DNA from: Reticulitermes lucifugus
Lineage: Eukaryota; Arthropoda; Insecta; Blattodea; Rhinotermitidae
Assembly: GCA_026260175.1 (NCBI GenBank)
Contig: JAKCWW010002478.1
Span: 21,246-50,314, forward strand
DNA: 29,069 bases
Direction: 5' to 3'
A model generated the notes under the pieces. The model had not been told where the DNA came from. It ran no database searches and worked only from the letters and a program-made list of their open reading frames with translations. Of the stretch, positions 7,614 to 17,300 are shown one piece after another. Position 1 is the first letter of the stretch. Each line of letters begins with the position of its first letter. The position numbers and the translations under genes were made by a program.

Positions 7614-7803
7614 TCTGCGCTCTTCTGGGATATTACACAGCGTTGAGTCGCTGTCAAGAAGTCCAAGGATACTTGGACTTCTTGACCCTTGAAGACGGTA
7701 CCGAGAGGTTTTCCCGAAACGTCGGTACAGAACTATGACTCAACGCTACGTAATATCCCAGAAGAGCGAATATCGCATCTATGTCGCGACGGAAGCTTAA
7801 ATC
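7614..7803. mobile_element. Foldback/MITE-like family F, copy F1
   Basis: The left terminal inverted repeat TCTGCGCTCTTCTGGGATAT followed by TACACAGCGTTGAGTC (7614-7649) is mirrored at 7737-7769. The right end continues with ATCTATGTCGCGACGGAAGC, as in copies F2 and F3. Inside is a perfect 15-bp inverted repeat GTCAAGAAGTCCAAG/CTTGGACTTCTTGAC (7653-7667 and 7672-7686) with a GATA loop, then the TTGAAGACGG...CCCGAAACGTCGG module (7688-7725). No ORF is present, so it would be non-autonomous. Target-site duplications are not evident. Confidence 0.85.
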
Positions 7804-7860
7804 TAACTTCACTTCCACTAAAGGCTTAAAATCTCTTCCTTGTTATAGTGACAGCTGTAG

Positions 7861-8157
7861 TGACGCCGGTGTTTCTTTTTGTGAAGGGCCCCGCAGCACA
7901 TGCTAAGGGCGCACCGCAGCCTTGAGGCTTATTGTGCAACCCTGTGATGAAGACGATTAGTTTTTTTCCTTTTTCCCGTGTAATGGAACACCGGTGGAAT
8001 GAAACTGGCAGGGGAAAACCGAAGTACTCGGAAGGAAAAACCTGCCCCAGTGGCACTTTGTCCACAACAAATCCCACGTGGACTGAACCGGGATCAAACC
8101 TGGGCCTCCGCGGTGAGAGGCCGGCGACTAACCGCCTGAGCCATGGCACGGCCCGCT
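7861..8157 (-). mobile_element. SINE family A, near-complete copy A2
   Basis: Minus strand: box A-like TGGCTCAGGCGGTTAGTCG (8143-8125), box B GGTTTGATCCC (8100-8090), the GTGGGATTTGTTGTGGACAA body and the GAGTACTTCGGTTTTCCCC block. The 3' end is a CACAATAAGCCTCAAGGCTG-type tail. It aligns with A1 over nearly its full length. The 3' end finishes with an A-rich CACAAAAAGAAACACC. A short similarity between the flanks (GTGTTTCTTTT near 7870 and GTGGTTCTTTT near 8160) may be a decayed target-site duplication, but this is not convincing. Confidence 0.92.
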
Positions 8158-8929
8158 AAGTGGTTCTTTTGTTCGGTAAAATATCTTCGGACAGGCTTGC
8201 TTGCGGTCCAGCTGTTTCTTAACAACGGAAGAGAAGAGAGCATTCCAGATTCGAAGCACTGTAGTGTTTGGCTACATACATGATCATTACAGAAACAGAA
8301 GCTCGGTGGTGCAGTTCGCCCTTACCAGCATTCATCTTCGACGATTGTAATCTCTCCAGTAATCGTCGTTGTTTCTTAGAGTTATACGAAACCGTTGCTG
8401 TAGTTGTGTGATCGCTATAAAATTACAACAGTGGCTATCCAAATGCTTTCATATCCCCCTGTATGTTCCTTGGGAGGGATTCGTGTTAGCTGATGAGCAT
8501 ACAGCAGTACTGTAACTGTGAGTCGGGCAGCTCAAGGTACACCGTTACAGTACCTTGCCTTATATATCTATTATTATTAATTTTTAATATTTAGTTTAAT
8601 TTCGTAAGGAATGCTTAAAGACAGATTCTGCTTATCCTAAATCACGTTTTTAGGATTTAACCCCAAAGTTTTAAATCGTCGCCATGCTTCTGCCCGACTA
8701 ACAAACAATACTTCATGTATGATGTGAAGTTATAATTATGAAGTCCCATGACTCATTAGGTAACACTAGAAATCGATAAAGGAATTATTTATACTGACAA
8801 AATATAGTTTTAGTAAAATCTACACAAAATTACCTCAAAAGTTACATACTTTTTAGTGATCTACTACTATACATCTACTCAGGATAATATTTAGTTAGTG
8901 TCATTTTATTTCCAAATATAAAAATTAGT
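8158..8929. other. AT-rich spacer with a small hairpin
   Basis: AAGGTAC and GTACCTT near 8533-8556 form a 7-bp stem. Nothing else was recognised in this stretch. Confidence 0.4.
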
Positions 8930-9202
8930 ACGCCTGCCATGTAAACAGGTAAAGCAATCCCATTACTTGCCTGGACAGGCCCTTAGGTTTCCAGGAGGGG
9001 TTGAAACTCCCATATCTCTAAACAATCGGGAAATGAAGGTGGTAAGGGTGTCAGCCCTACGCACCGGCCGCCGTTACCCCACAGGAAATATTTCTGGTAC
9101 TCAATTGCAATGACAACATCGGGAATCGAGCCCGCGACCTTCCGGCTTGTAGCGCAGTGTCTCAACCAACTGCGCCACCGCGTGCCCCACGCCCGCCATG
9201 TA
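8930..9202 (-). mobile_element. SINE family D, complete copy with target-site duplications
   Basis: Minus strand: a clear tRNA-like head with box A TGGCGCAGTTGGTTGAGAC (9177-9159) and box B GGCTCGATTCCC (9132-9121). A body with CGGCGGCCGGTGCGTAGGGC follows, and the tail ends in ..GGGATTGCTTTACCTGTTT. The flanks ACGCCTGCCATGTA (8930-8943) and ACGCCCGCCATGTA (9189-9202) are a 14-bp direct repeat with one mismatch, which delimits a 245-bp element. It is the only copy of this family in the window and its boxes are well preserved, so it is likely younger than many neighbours. Confidence 0.92.
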
Positions 9203-9895
9203 GTTGTGCCTAATCCTGAAGAATTAAGATTTAGGAGGTTGGGGTTGCCTCCAATCGCATGTCACAACTACGTTCATCAAGCTGTAAGCACATACTGTAA
9301 AGTTACTGGAGGGCACATAGACTAACAGCATTTGGCAAATTGCAGTGGTTCTGCGATTTGATATCCTCAGTGCCATGACATGAAGGCTAAAGTTTTCTAG
9401 GACTTGGCACCATGAAGTATGAATGACAGGTAACAAGTACTCATTGGAACATGCTGCCTCCATATTCATGGATCTTTGCCATGCTGTCAGCTAATTATAA
9501 CTGTACGTGTTTAGGAGAAAATGAAGACTCTACCTATAACGTCATTCTAGCCTGAATATGTGACGCCGTCCAGTCTAGCAGATATGTATGAGCGTTAAAA
9601 CAAAGCTGTCTCCTCTATGTTTAGGGTTTTTCGAAATGTAGTATGCGACGCGCAGTCTGAGACATAATTATGCACCCTGAAAGTGAATGCAGCAGGTTCC
9701 TCCGAAACGCTAAAACCTAATTAACGGTTCTTCGAAATATGGATACTATCTACCAGACGTTACGGTTCCACAGTCTAGATGAACCCCGAAAACATAGACA
9801 GTACATCCCTATTAAACGACGGTGTTTATCATATTGTAATTAATTTTATTTATGAAGTCATGTGGTCTGATAATGACGTACTAAAATCCAAGGCA
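9203..9895. other. Spacer, nothing recognised
   Basis: Short ORFs only. No homology to other segments of the window was noticed. Confidence 0.4.
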
Positions 9896-9991
9896 CTGAC
9901 TGGCCATTACTACAATCCGTGACTAATCTGGCTCACCATTACTATCATCCGTGACTCCTCTAGCTGGCCATTAGTATCATCCGTGTCTCCC
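9896..9991. repeat. 32-bp minisatellite, three units
   Basis: Units start at 9896, 9928 and 9960, each 32 bp. They share the core CCATTA.TA..ATCCGTG and a CTGGC opening. Units 2 and 3 are closest (CATTA.TATCATCCGTG). Non-coding. Confidence 0.85.
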
Positions 9992-10449
9992 TTCCTCCTC
10001 CTCTATACAAGAAGCCATTCCAATTGTTGCTCAGTCCAACCTTGAATTTTGAGGCTGTATATACTCAAAATATTTGGTGCTTATCTACAAGACTACACGG
10101 CGTCACAATATGGTCATATGTAGCTTTTGAAACGTTAACAACTTTATTGTAAAGTACGACTTGTCAATTTTCTATAAATTCAAAACATAGAGTAGGAATA
10201 TTAAGACAGCTGAAAGCAGCCAAAACTTATTTGGTGTTTCATTCACTTACAGGTATTCGTTTGTACCATCAATACTTACATAGATACAAAACGTTGAACC
10301 TGATCCACTTTAAATCTCTTAGTGTACAGTCATTAGAAATGCGACGTCAACCCAAGCAAACTTACCTGCAACACAAAAAAGAAAACACATTCGCATATTG
10401 CCCAATAAATGCGACTCAATAATAATACAAAAATTAGATTGTTGCTTAA
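9992..10449. other. Spacer, nothing recognised
   Basis: No ORF of family resemblance, tRNA-like box or repeat was recognised. Confidence 0.4.
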
Positions 10450-10545
10450 AATCTTCTGGGTTGTTACCCGGCGTCATTTTTTGGTGTACAACCAACGTTT
10501 CGGGATCACTTGTTTGTCCCATCTTCAGGGTCCCAGACTTCCGTA
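10450..10545. mobile_element. Foldback family F-related fragment (F5), left end and module
   Basis: ATCTTCTGGGTTGTTACCCG followed by GCG resembles the TCTTCTGGGATATTACGCAGCG end of F1-F3. About 40 bp further is the minus-strand hairpin module (10530 to 10491): CCTGAAGATGGGA, loop, TCCCGAAACGTTGG. No right end was recognised, so this is a truncated or diverged relative. Confidence 0.6.
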
Positions 10546-10670
10546 GACAACAAAACTCCTGATACGCAGTGGACCTACTTATAACAACAGAGAAAATCCA
10601 CATTTTACATCTTTAACTTTTAATATGTGCCAATTGTTTGTTATGTTATAAATATGTGTAAAATCAAAGT

Positions 10671-10720
10671 TTAAACCCTGATGACGGTTCCATTGGAGAA
10701 CCGAAACATGTTGGATTAAT
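10671..10720 (+). ncRNA. Hammerhead-ribozyme-like motif 2
   Basis: CTGATGA (10678-10684) is followed by C, stem II GGTTC/GAACC (10686-10690 with 10698-10702) and GAAAC (10703-10707). A15.1-U and C-G pairs (A10706-U10711, C10707-G10710) form a 2-bp stem III around AU, with U10712 at the expected cleavage position. Stem I pairs TTAAACC (10671-10677) with GGATTAA (10713-10719), six of seven positions. The architecture is identical to motif 1, but stem and loop sequences differ. The same extra C after CTGATGA is present. It looks like a minimal type I hammerhead of the Penelope-like kind, but the extra nucleotide makes activity uncertain. Confidence 0.55.
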
Positions 10721-10989
10721 TTTATTGTAGAAGGAAGTTTTACGGTATAATAAAAAGTGTGCATTTTGTTGGTTAAAAATGTGTAATTATACAACACTTA
10801 CGTTTGCGTAAGGCGCAATACATGTTAATAATTATACAATTTCTTACGTGCGTTCCTTCGTATAGGCCTACTGAATTTTTTATGAAACATATATTCCAAT
10901 ATTTCAGGCACAAACACCTCTTTGCAGAGGAACAACAGAGGGAAACTTATAACTCTCCATTTGAAACTTCTAATTAAATTCGTACTAAA
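10721..10989. other. Spacer downstream of hammerhead-like motif 2
   Basis: AT-rich, with no reverse transcriptase or GIY-YIG motif that would identify a Penelope-like element. Confidence 0.4.
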
Positions 10990-11230
10990 GACAGAGGGTA
11001 ATTTATAAAAGAGTGCTGAAGATTGTGATCCAAGAGGGATGAAATGACTGGAGATTGAAGCAGAGTAAGTTTAAAAATTAGGGGCTTCATGATTTTTATT
11101 TTTCACCAAATATTATTAGGGTCACAAAATGAAAGAGAATAAGGTGGTTGGGGTATTCAGCACACAAGGATAAAGCGGAAACTGCATAAAAATTTCTGTT
11201 TTAAAAACTGAAGGATATTTCATTCCAGGC
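10990..11230 (+). pseudogene. Decayed non-LTR retrotransposon RT fragment
   Basis: No open frame survives, but the nucleotide sequence lines up with the reverse-transcriptase 3' region at 21379-21924 and 26388-26655. CACCAAATATTATTAGGGT (11103-11121) matches CACCAAATATTATTCGGGTG and encodes SPNIIRV. The next block gives KRIRWLGYSA, against RRMMWAGHVA in the better copy. Upstream, AAGAGGGATGAAATGACTGG (about 11031-11050) corresponds to the RDEVTGEW block. Indels and stops break the frame throughout. It was too broken to be found as an ORF. Confidence 0.7.
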
Positions 11231-11814
11231 GCATAGGAGTAGACGGAAAGTATTATCAAACAAAACGAATTCGACTGGTTGGTTTTAGGGACCGGAAGTG
11301 GCAGGCAGTATTCAAGGTCATGAAAAACTTCATGATCTGTTAATGCACCACCAGCTACTAACCATAATCCAAAATGTAAGTTACTATGCCTTAATATATT
11401 CCTCATCGTGAACAGTTGCAGTGTATCCTCTTAGCCGTGTACTTACACGGAACTTCATATGAATGGGCATTTACCTGCGGTGTAAACAGCACATGCGCGA
11501 AATTCGTTTTGTGTCCGAAAGTGTTCTGTTTCCATTATCATGTATATAATTTAATGAAACAAAGGCGACAATGACGGTACGCATTTAGAATATTTTTAGT
11601 AGTTTTCAACGTGTGTACTTTACGTAGTGGATCATACAGGAAGAGGAGAAATATTTTCTAGCACTTCTGGTGCCTTGGTTCCAGCGTCAGCCGTGATCAT
11701 AGTTTTCTATGCTTCAGTACTGTCTATTTAGTCAACGGGTGCAACTTACTAATCTCTATATGTAACCAGAAGCGAAAATTCAGATCAAGGGAACTATTAA
11801 GTAAGAGGGTTTCG
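11231..11814. other. Spacer, nothing recognised
   Basis: A 94-codon minus-strand ORF (11406-11122) overlaps the non-LTR remnant and has no recognisable domain. It is most likely fortuitous. Confidence 0.4.
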
Positions 11815-11975
11815 AGGCTTCCGCCCCGATGTAGATGAGATCTGCGCTCTTCTGGGATATTACGCAGCGTGGAGTGCTAATTCTGTGTTTCGGAACAACT
11901 TATTTGTCCCATCGTCTTGGACTTCTTGACCCTTGGAAAGCGGACCGATAGGTTATCACGAAACGTCGGTAATTT
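11815..11975. mobile_element. Foldback family F, copy F2, right end missing
   Basis: The left end AGGCTTCCGCCCCGATGTAG, ATGAGATCTGCGCTCTTCTG and GGATATTACGCAGCGTGGAG (11815-11874) shows the full terminal repeat, including the outer AGGCTTCCGC part seen at the right ends of F1 and F3. Inside are a minus-strand module (TTTCGGAACAACTTATTTGT then CCCATCGTCTTGG, about 11888-11920) and a plus-strand module ending CACGAAACGTCGGT (about 11933-11970). The right terminal repeat is absent. Confidence 0.8.
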
Positions 11976-12496
11976 CTCCCCGCCCGTCATCCTGGAAAAT
12001 TTTCTTTTAATGCATACTGGATAAGCTTGCTAAGAGTGGCAGTGTAACTGCTTGTCAGAAACTTCAACTTCTTCCTTTTCCGTCTCTGGTTAATCGAAAT
12101 GCTCTGATACACTCAGGTAAATATTCCCTGTTTTAGTAACCTCAGAATATATAAAAGTGTTTGGACTGACACAGAAGGTCGACTCACGTCTGCCACAATG
12201 CAAATGGTGAAAACGTAGAAATTTAAAATTTAAATTTTTAAGACTATATCGTTATTTTCATTATGTTTTATTTAATTACTTATCGTAGTTAATTAAAATA
12301 TAACATCCTAACCGAGGAACTACATATTATTTTTCAGTGTTCATTTAACGACGGTATTAATTGCAGAGGTTGTATAGAGTCGGTGAAAGAGAAATGAAAT
12401 ATACATGGCGCACTGGTGGAATAATAAGGTCGTTCAAAGTTAAACGAGAATTCGTTTCTAAAAAATTTATTCACAATAAAATGGAAACGTATTACA
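11976..12496. other. AT-rich spacer and probable 3' flank of the mariner element
   Basis: The transposase frame runs on without its usual stop through about 12334. Element sequence may extend to about 12420 (TTCAAAGTTAAACGAGAATT), but no matching inverted repeat was found beyond 13499. Confidence 0.4.
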
Positions 12497-13499
12497 CGCT
12501 GCTTTTCAATGTAGTCCCTGTTGACTGCCATACACTTGTGCCAACGTTCTGGAAGCTTCTTAATTCCAGTTTCAAAGAAGGTTTTCGGTTGCTTGTGCAT
12601 CCAACTTTGAACAGCCGCAATGACCTCATCATTATTCCGGAATCTCTTGCCTCCTAAAACCCTCTTCATTGGTCCAAACAAATGATAATCAGATGACATC
12701 GTTAAATCCGCAGTGTGAGGATGAACGTTGTCCTGGAGGAAGCAACTGAATCCTGCTTTTTCTTCGCTTTAAGCGGATTGCCGACTTCACTTTTTCATTC
12801 AGGAAAGTTGAATAGTACTGCGCAGTGATGGTCTTTTGACCAGTGAGAAAGTCCAGGTGAATGATACACTTTGAATCCCAGAACACAACAGTCATGATCT
12901 TCCCCGCTGAAACAATTGCTTGCGCTTTTTTGGGGGGTGAAGAACGGGTGTTTGCACTGCTTGCTTGCTCTTTTTGATTCAGGAATGAAGTAGTGGATCC
13001 AGATCTCATCACAGGTCACAATTGAGTCCAAAAATTCAGTTCCTTCTCTCTCGTATCGTTGCAAAAGTTGAGTAACAGCCACTAAACTTATATCTCTGTG
13101 CTCCGGTGACAGGAGCCGTGAGACTCACCTTGCGCTCACTCTACTGACTTTAAACTCGTTGTGCAGAATTTCTTCAACGCTCCCTGCACTAATTCCTACT
13201 TCCTGTAACAGTTCAAGAATGGTTATGCGAAGATTAGCCCGAATAAGTTCACCAATTTTCAAAACGTTGTCTGGATTGACAGAAGTTNNNNNNNNNNNNN
13301 NNNNNNNNNNATTTTCAACACGGTCTCGTCCTTCTCGAAATGATTTCGCCCAACTGAACACCCTTGGCTGTGACATACATTCATCCCCAAACTGTGCTTG
13401 ACGCCTGGTAAAGATTTCAGAAGAAATGACACCTTCCTTCGTGAGAAATTTGATAATTATACGCTGCGCAACACTGCAGGGTACTGCTTGCACTGCCAT
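12497..13499 (-). pseudogene. Mariner-family transposase pseudogene
   Basis: It reads on the minus strand from ATG at 13499-13497. Residues 1-70 are a mariner N-terminal helix-turn-helix region (MAVQAVPCSVAQRIIIKFLT, FGDECMSQPRVFSWAKSFREGRD). EVGISAGSVEEILHNEFKVS is the second DNA-binding segment. The catalytic triad is visible: D1 in TCDEIW (13010-13008), D2 in LQDNVHPHTA (12732-12730) and D3 in SSDYHLFG (12690-12688). The end PERWHKCMAVNRDYIEK matches the family C-terminus. Lesions: a TGA replacing a conserved Trp codon (13127-13125), frameshifts near 12930-12950 and 12745-12765, and a deletion of about 63 bp that leaves 13 rather than 34 residues between D2 and D3. No stop follows DYIEK. 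It cannot encode an active enzyme. A 23-base N run lies at 13288-13310. Confidence 0.93.
13288..13310. other. Assembly gap or masked bases (23 N)
   Basis: Twenty-three Ns lie between the RVEN and TSVNPDN codons of the mariner frame. The reading frame is preserved across the gap, and about eight missing residues is what related transposases carry here. The gap size is therefore probably real rather than arbitrary. Confidence 0.95.
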
Positions 13500-15937
13500 C
13501 TTGAGTGTCTCTGTAACATAAAGTTAGGCTGCATGCAGGCGACATTAACACGTGCAATGCCCAACAATGTTCAGCTTTACCATCTCACAACGTTTCATAT
13601 TCTTTAGTGCCATCAGCAAATTACAGGGTACACAAGCAGGAATAACACCCTACGCCTGCTGATGATGTATCACATCTGATTTCATGGGCCTTTTCCATCT
13701 TCTAATGCACTACGCTGAAGATATTTCATCAAATATTCAGTGAGATGTGCGTTGTCATAAATTATTTAACTCTTTGGAACACATGTGTTCAACGCTTTGA
13801 CTATAGTTTGTGTTAAAAAAGGACGCCCGCCGTAACATTATGTTTTAGAAGAAAGCCTTAAGATTGGTGAAGACACTATACCCGAACTGTGGTGTTGTAC
13901 TAATTTGACTACTTTTAGGACATTAGGCGAAGGAAAAAATCCAAGAAATTAATAAGTTTAGAAGTAGGAATACCGATCGTATCAGTGATGCTGCAACTTG
14001 TAGAAGATTAGAGGAATATCTTTAGCTTATTTCTGGTAGGTAAGCAACAGATAGTTCAGAAAATTATCCTCCTACCTCCCTTAAATTTCTCTGTCCGTCG
14101 GTATTCCCTCGTGTAAAAAATGGAATAAAGATTAACAATTTTGCAACACATCTTATACTGAATATATTTATTGCCATCTGCCTACACTCTCCAGTGTGGT
14201 TAAAATCCGACAAGAAAAAGAGGTACCTTCGTTGGAAACTTATAAGTTGTCCTGTTCGTAAATCGTTGAATATTTATAGGAGTGAAAATATTTGGACGGA
14301 AGTTTTAGACAAAACAAAAACAAACATTTTGTGTTCGGTACACACACCCTTAAATGTTAGATTTTTTAAAGACGAAAAACATGTTCTCTTTCGCTACGCC
14401 ATCAGATTGATTTTGACGAAATTTATTTTGAACTTTCGAGATGTCCGTTTCACACAGCGGAGTTGCTGAAAACTCAAGAATTCTGGGGTATGCTGCTGTA
14501 TATGTCGGTAAACAGTTCACTACGCGTCGAGGAATCCTAATGTTTAGTCTTCACATTTATACTGTCCAGGAAGTTTCCTTGTATCAATTTGTCTTGCCCG
14601 CTCACATTTGAGACAGACCGGCAAAACAGAACTGGTATACTTTACATACGAGCATAAATACGCATACGACGGAACTGTTTTTATGTCCGTCCGTCCGTCC
14701 TTGTGCTCATCCGTCACGCCACTTTTATGCTCAGTAAAACAGAGCAACAAAACGTGGCATTAACAAAATGAAAGTCCAAAAGCCGTAACAGAGCGAAGGC
14801 GCCAGAATTGTTTTGGTTTGGGAAATTAAGCGAAAGATCATAAAGTTACCTAGTAAACAATTTATAATTCTTGAAAACCCCACCATACATTCTGAAGCCT
14901 CTAAATAAAAATATACTTCTTTATTTTTTTTTGGCACAAATTCTTATCTGAAATTAGAATAAGGCAATTTTTCTTTCTGCCTGGTTAAGTTATCGACGGT
15001 GTCAACATCTTACATTATATAGCGTTGAATGAAAATCACACAGAAAAATAAATCGGAAAATATAGGAAAGAGCCGTCATGGCGTAACTGATCTAGGGTCT
15101 GCTACATGTGTCGCCAGGTTTAACACAGAAATTTTGCATGTGCTTTTTTTTCAATGAATGGACACTCCGAAATCTGAGAGGTATAAAAAGTTTTACTTGT
15201 AATGTACATTAATTCTATTCTCCAAAGGGTTAAGTTAGTAACCTGACATTTATCAGGGGGCACAAACGAATATCACAAAATCTACAGTCTGGAAACTCTA
15301 TTTCTCCGGGCACAGATTTAAACCGGGATGTCCCAAGCAATAAGAAGTGGTACCAAACAGAGCACACGCTGCTGGGACTTAGGTAAACAGAAAGAACAGA
15401 CATTAAGTACAGAGTATTCAACGAATAAATCCGGGTTTTGCAATGTAACATTTACTGACATACCGGTCAGATTCGAAAATTGAAAAGTGCAACACACCAT
15501 CTTTGACATATGATTCAGTTCGACGGACAACTGCACAAGTTCGTTATACATGACGAAATTCTAATTTTAACATGACACTTCGATAAGGTAACATCTGATC
15601 TCCATTTAAAGTCCTTTGCGCCATTTATTGCAGTTGAGCATCTTGAATTTAACATTCTGACGCAGTATCAGGGCCACCGGGCGAGAAGTGTTACACTGAG
15701 CCTTCATCTCGGTATATGGGCTACAACCGAAGAATTGGGGTACGTGAAAGATAAAACTGCGTAAGAAATGAAGTTGAGATGTAGAAGGGCTTAAGTCCCG
15801 AATTAAAATATTTTATCCTCATGACTATAATAAAAAAGACATATTCAGTAAATTCAATGATAATTTCAGCAACGAGTAAATACATTCAATAAGGTACCTG
15901 CGGCCAGACCACGCCGTTAACACAACATGTTAATTGG
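13500..15937. other. 2.4 kb of spacer with no recognised gene or element
   Basis: The mariner 5' flank merges into mixed AT-rich DNA. There is a short (TCCG)n run at 14685-14700. All ORFs are below 95 codons, without domains. No tRNA-like promoter boxes or family C, F or G blocks were seen, and no terminal repeat of the mariner was identified. Confidence 0.45.
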
Positions 15938-16128
15938 GATCTGCGCTCTTCTGGGGTGTTACGCAGCGTCGAATGATACTCCTTTATCGACGTCTCGGGA
16001 CAACGTGTCGGTCCCATCTTCAAGAGTCAAGAAGTCCAAGAAGAAACGTCAGTAAATAATTACCACACGACACCGCGTAATGCCCGAGAAGAGCGCAAAT
16101 CTCATCAACATCGCGGCGGAAGCCTGTA
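15938..16128. mobile_element. Foldback/MITE-like family F, copy F3
   Basis: The left end GGATCTGCGCTCTTCTGGGG then TGTTACGCAGCGTCGA begins at 15938. The mirrored right end reads CGCGTAATGCCCGAGAAGAG then CGCAAATCTCATCAACATCG and CGGCGGAAGCC (about 16072-16124). Inside, read on the minus strand, are GTCAAGAAG-related words and CTTGAAGATGGGACCGACAC, GTTGTCCCGAGACGTCG. GGGAC/GTCCC can pair. No ORF. It has the same organisation as F1. Confidence 0.85.
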
Positions 16129-16994
16129 ATCACTGTTAATTTTCTTTCACTGTGCTGTACGTTACGCTGGCAGACACCAAATGCCCACCTCGGTGGCCCG
16201 GATCCAATCAGACGGGTAGTTCATGTGGAAATTTCCGTGGAAATGTTGGCACTGGAGCACGTTATTTTGCGAGTAACTGGACCTTTCCCAGCCAGTTATT
16301 ATTCCAGCAATCATTCATCATCAGACGTAGGTACAACAGGCCACAGTTCCAAGCGATTCTGTCCCACGCCAATTTAAAATAAAAAAGATACGCTTTAAAA
16401 AGGTTTTGATTAAATTTTGACCACAAAAAAAAAGTTTTCCAAAATGAAATTGCTTTTATCGAATTATAAAATAATTGTTTTGAAAAGGCTTGCGGTGTTG
16501 TTAATTTCCTTGGCACTGATATGTACACTCAACCCAAATACAAGTGTAAACCGAAAGGCAGAAAAATCAGGAGTATAAAGTGCATGGCTTATACAAAAAG
16601 TGATAAATTATGGACGTGTTAATGGGACAGCTATACTTAACCGAATACAAGATATCTTGGCATCGAAAATTGCCAAGTACATAATAAAAAATGCAGCCGT
16701 GCACTGACTTGCACAAGGCTAAATATTTGCACCGTAGATCACTATGAGTCTTGTTCTTGCTTATTCTTTGGCTTGGTGCAGGTGAACCGTTGTCGTCACG
16801 TCCCGGCCGCCTTACCCTCGGAGAAAGAGTATCAAAATATGTCATTCCGGAGCAAATTCTTCCGACAGGATGTAACCAAACACTACATAAAAGAGATGCA
16901 AGCATCGAAAATCATATATTGGAACAACCAGTTTTAATAACATAGCTTCATACACAGTAAATGAAATACTGGAACCTAAAAAGGTAGGCAGTGT
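16129..16994. other. Spacer, nothing firmly recognised
   Basis: Several 60-110 codon ORFs lie on both strands with no domain. A moderately GC-rich patch near 16195-16260 may be an old element, but I cannot assign it. Confidence 0.4.
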
Positions 16995-17300
16995 TCGTGT
17001 AACGTAACACTGTGCCGCCTTCCCCTAGTGTTTATACCTGCTAGGCTATCCTAACAGCCTGATACCAAGTCACTGTAAGAGAGCGCGTTTATGGCGATTT
17101 AACATCGCCGGCAACAACGAAACGTACTTCGGTCTTCATGTAAAGTGCCGATATTTTTGCCCAATTTTAACCAGATATTGATAAAAGTGCCCAGTATCAA
17201 CTGTCACGGTTATCCGCCCAGTGGGAGCCAAGCTGCTACGTGCGGACAGACGGATATGACGAAGCTAATAGGCGCTTTTCGCAACTATGCGAAAGTTCCT
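16995..17300 (+). repeat. Dispersed repeat family G, copy G2
   Basis: Aligns with the reverse complement of 1266-1601: TAACGTAAC, CTATCCTAACAGCCTGATACC, GTTTATGGCGATTTAACAT, CCCAATTTTAACCAGATATT, CAGTGGGAGCCAAGCTGCTA. The frame at 17145-17390 yields NFNQILIKVPSINCHGYPPS and TCGQTDMTKLIGAFRNYAK, similar in pattern to the peptide from the other copy. Here the frame stays open slightly longer. Whether it was ever translated is unknown. Confidence 0.8.

Noticed and set aside
7826-8159. ORFs of 107 and 75 codons on opposite strands
   Set aside because: They coincide with SINE A2. SPRRPRFDPGSVHVGFVVDK is the reading of box B and its flank, not a gene.
12361-12657. 98-codon plus-strand ORF
   Set aside because: It is antisense to the mariner transposase C-terminus and its flank.
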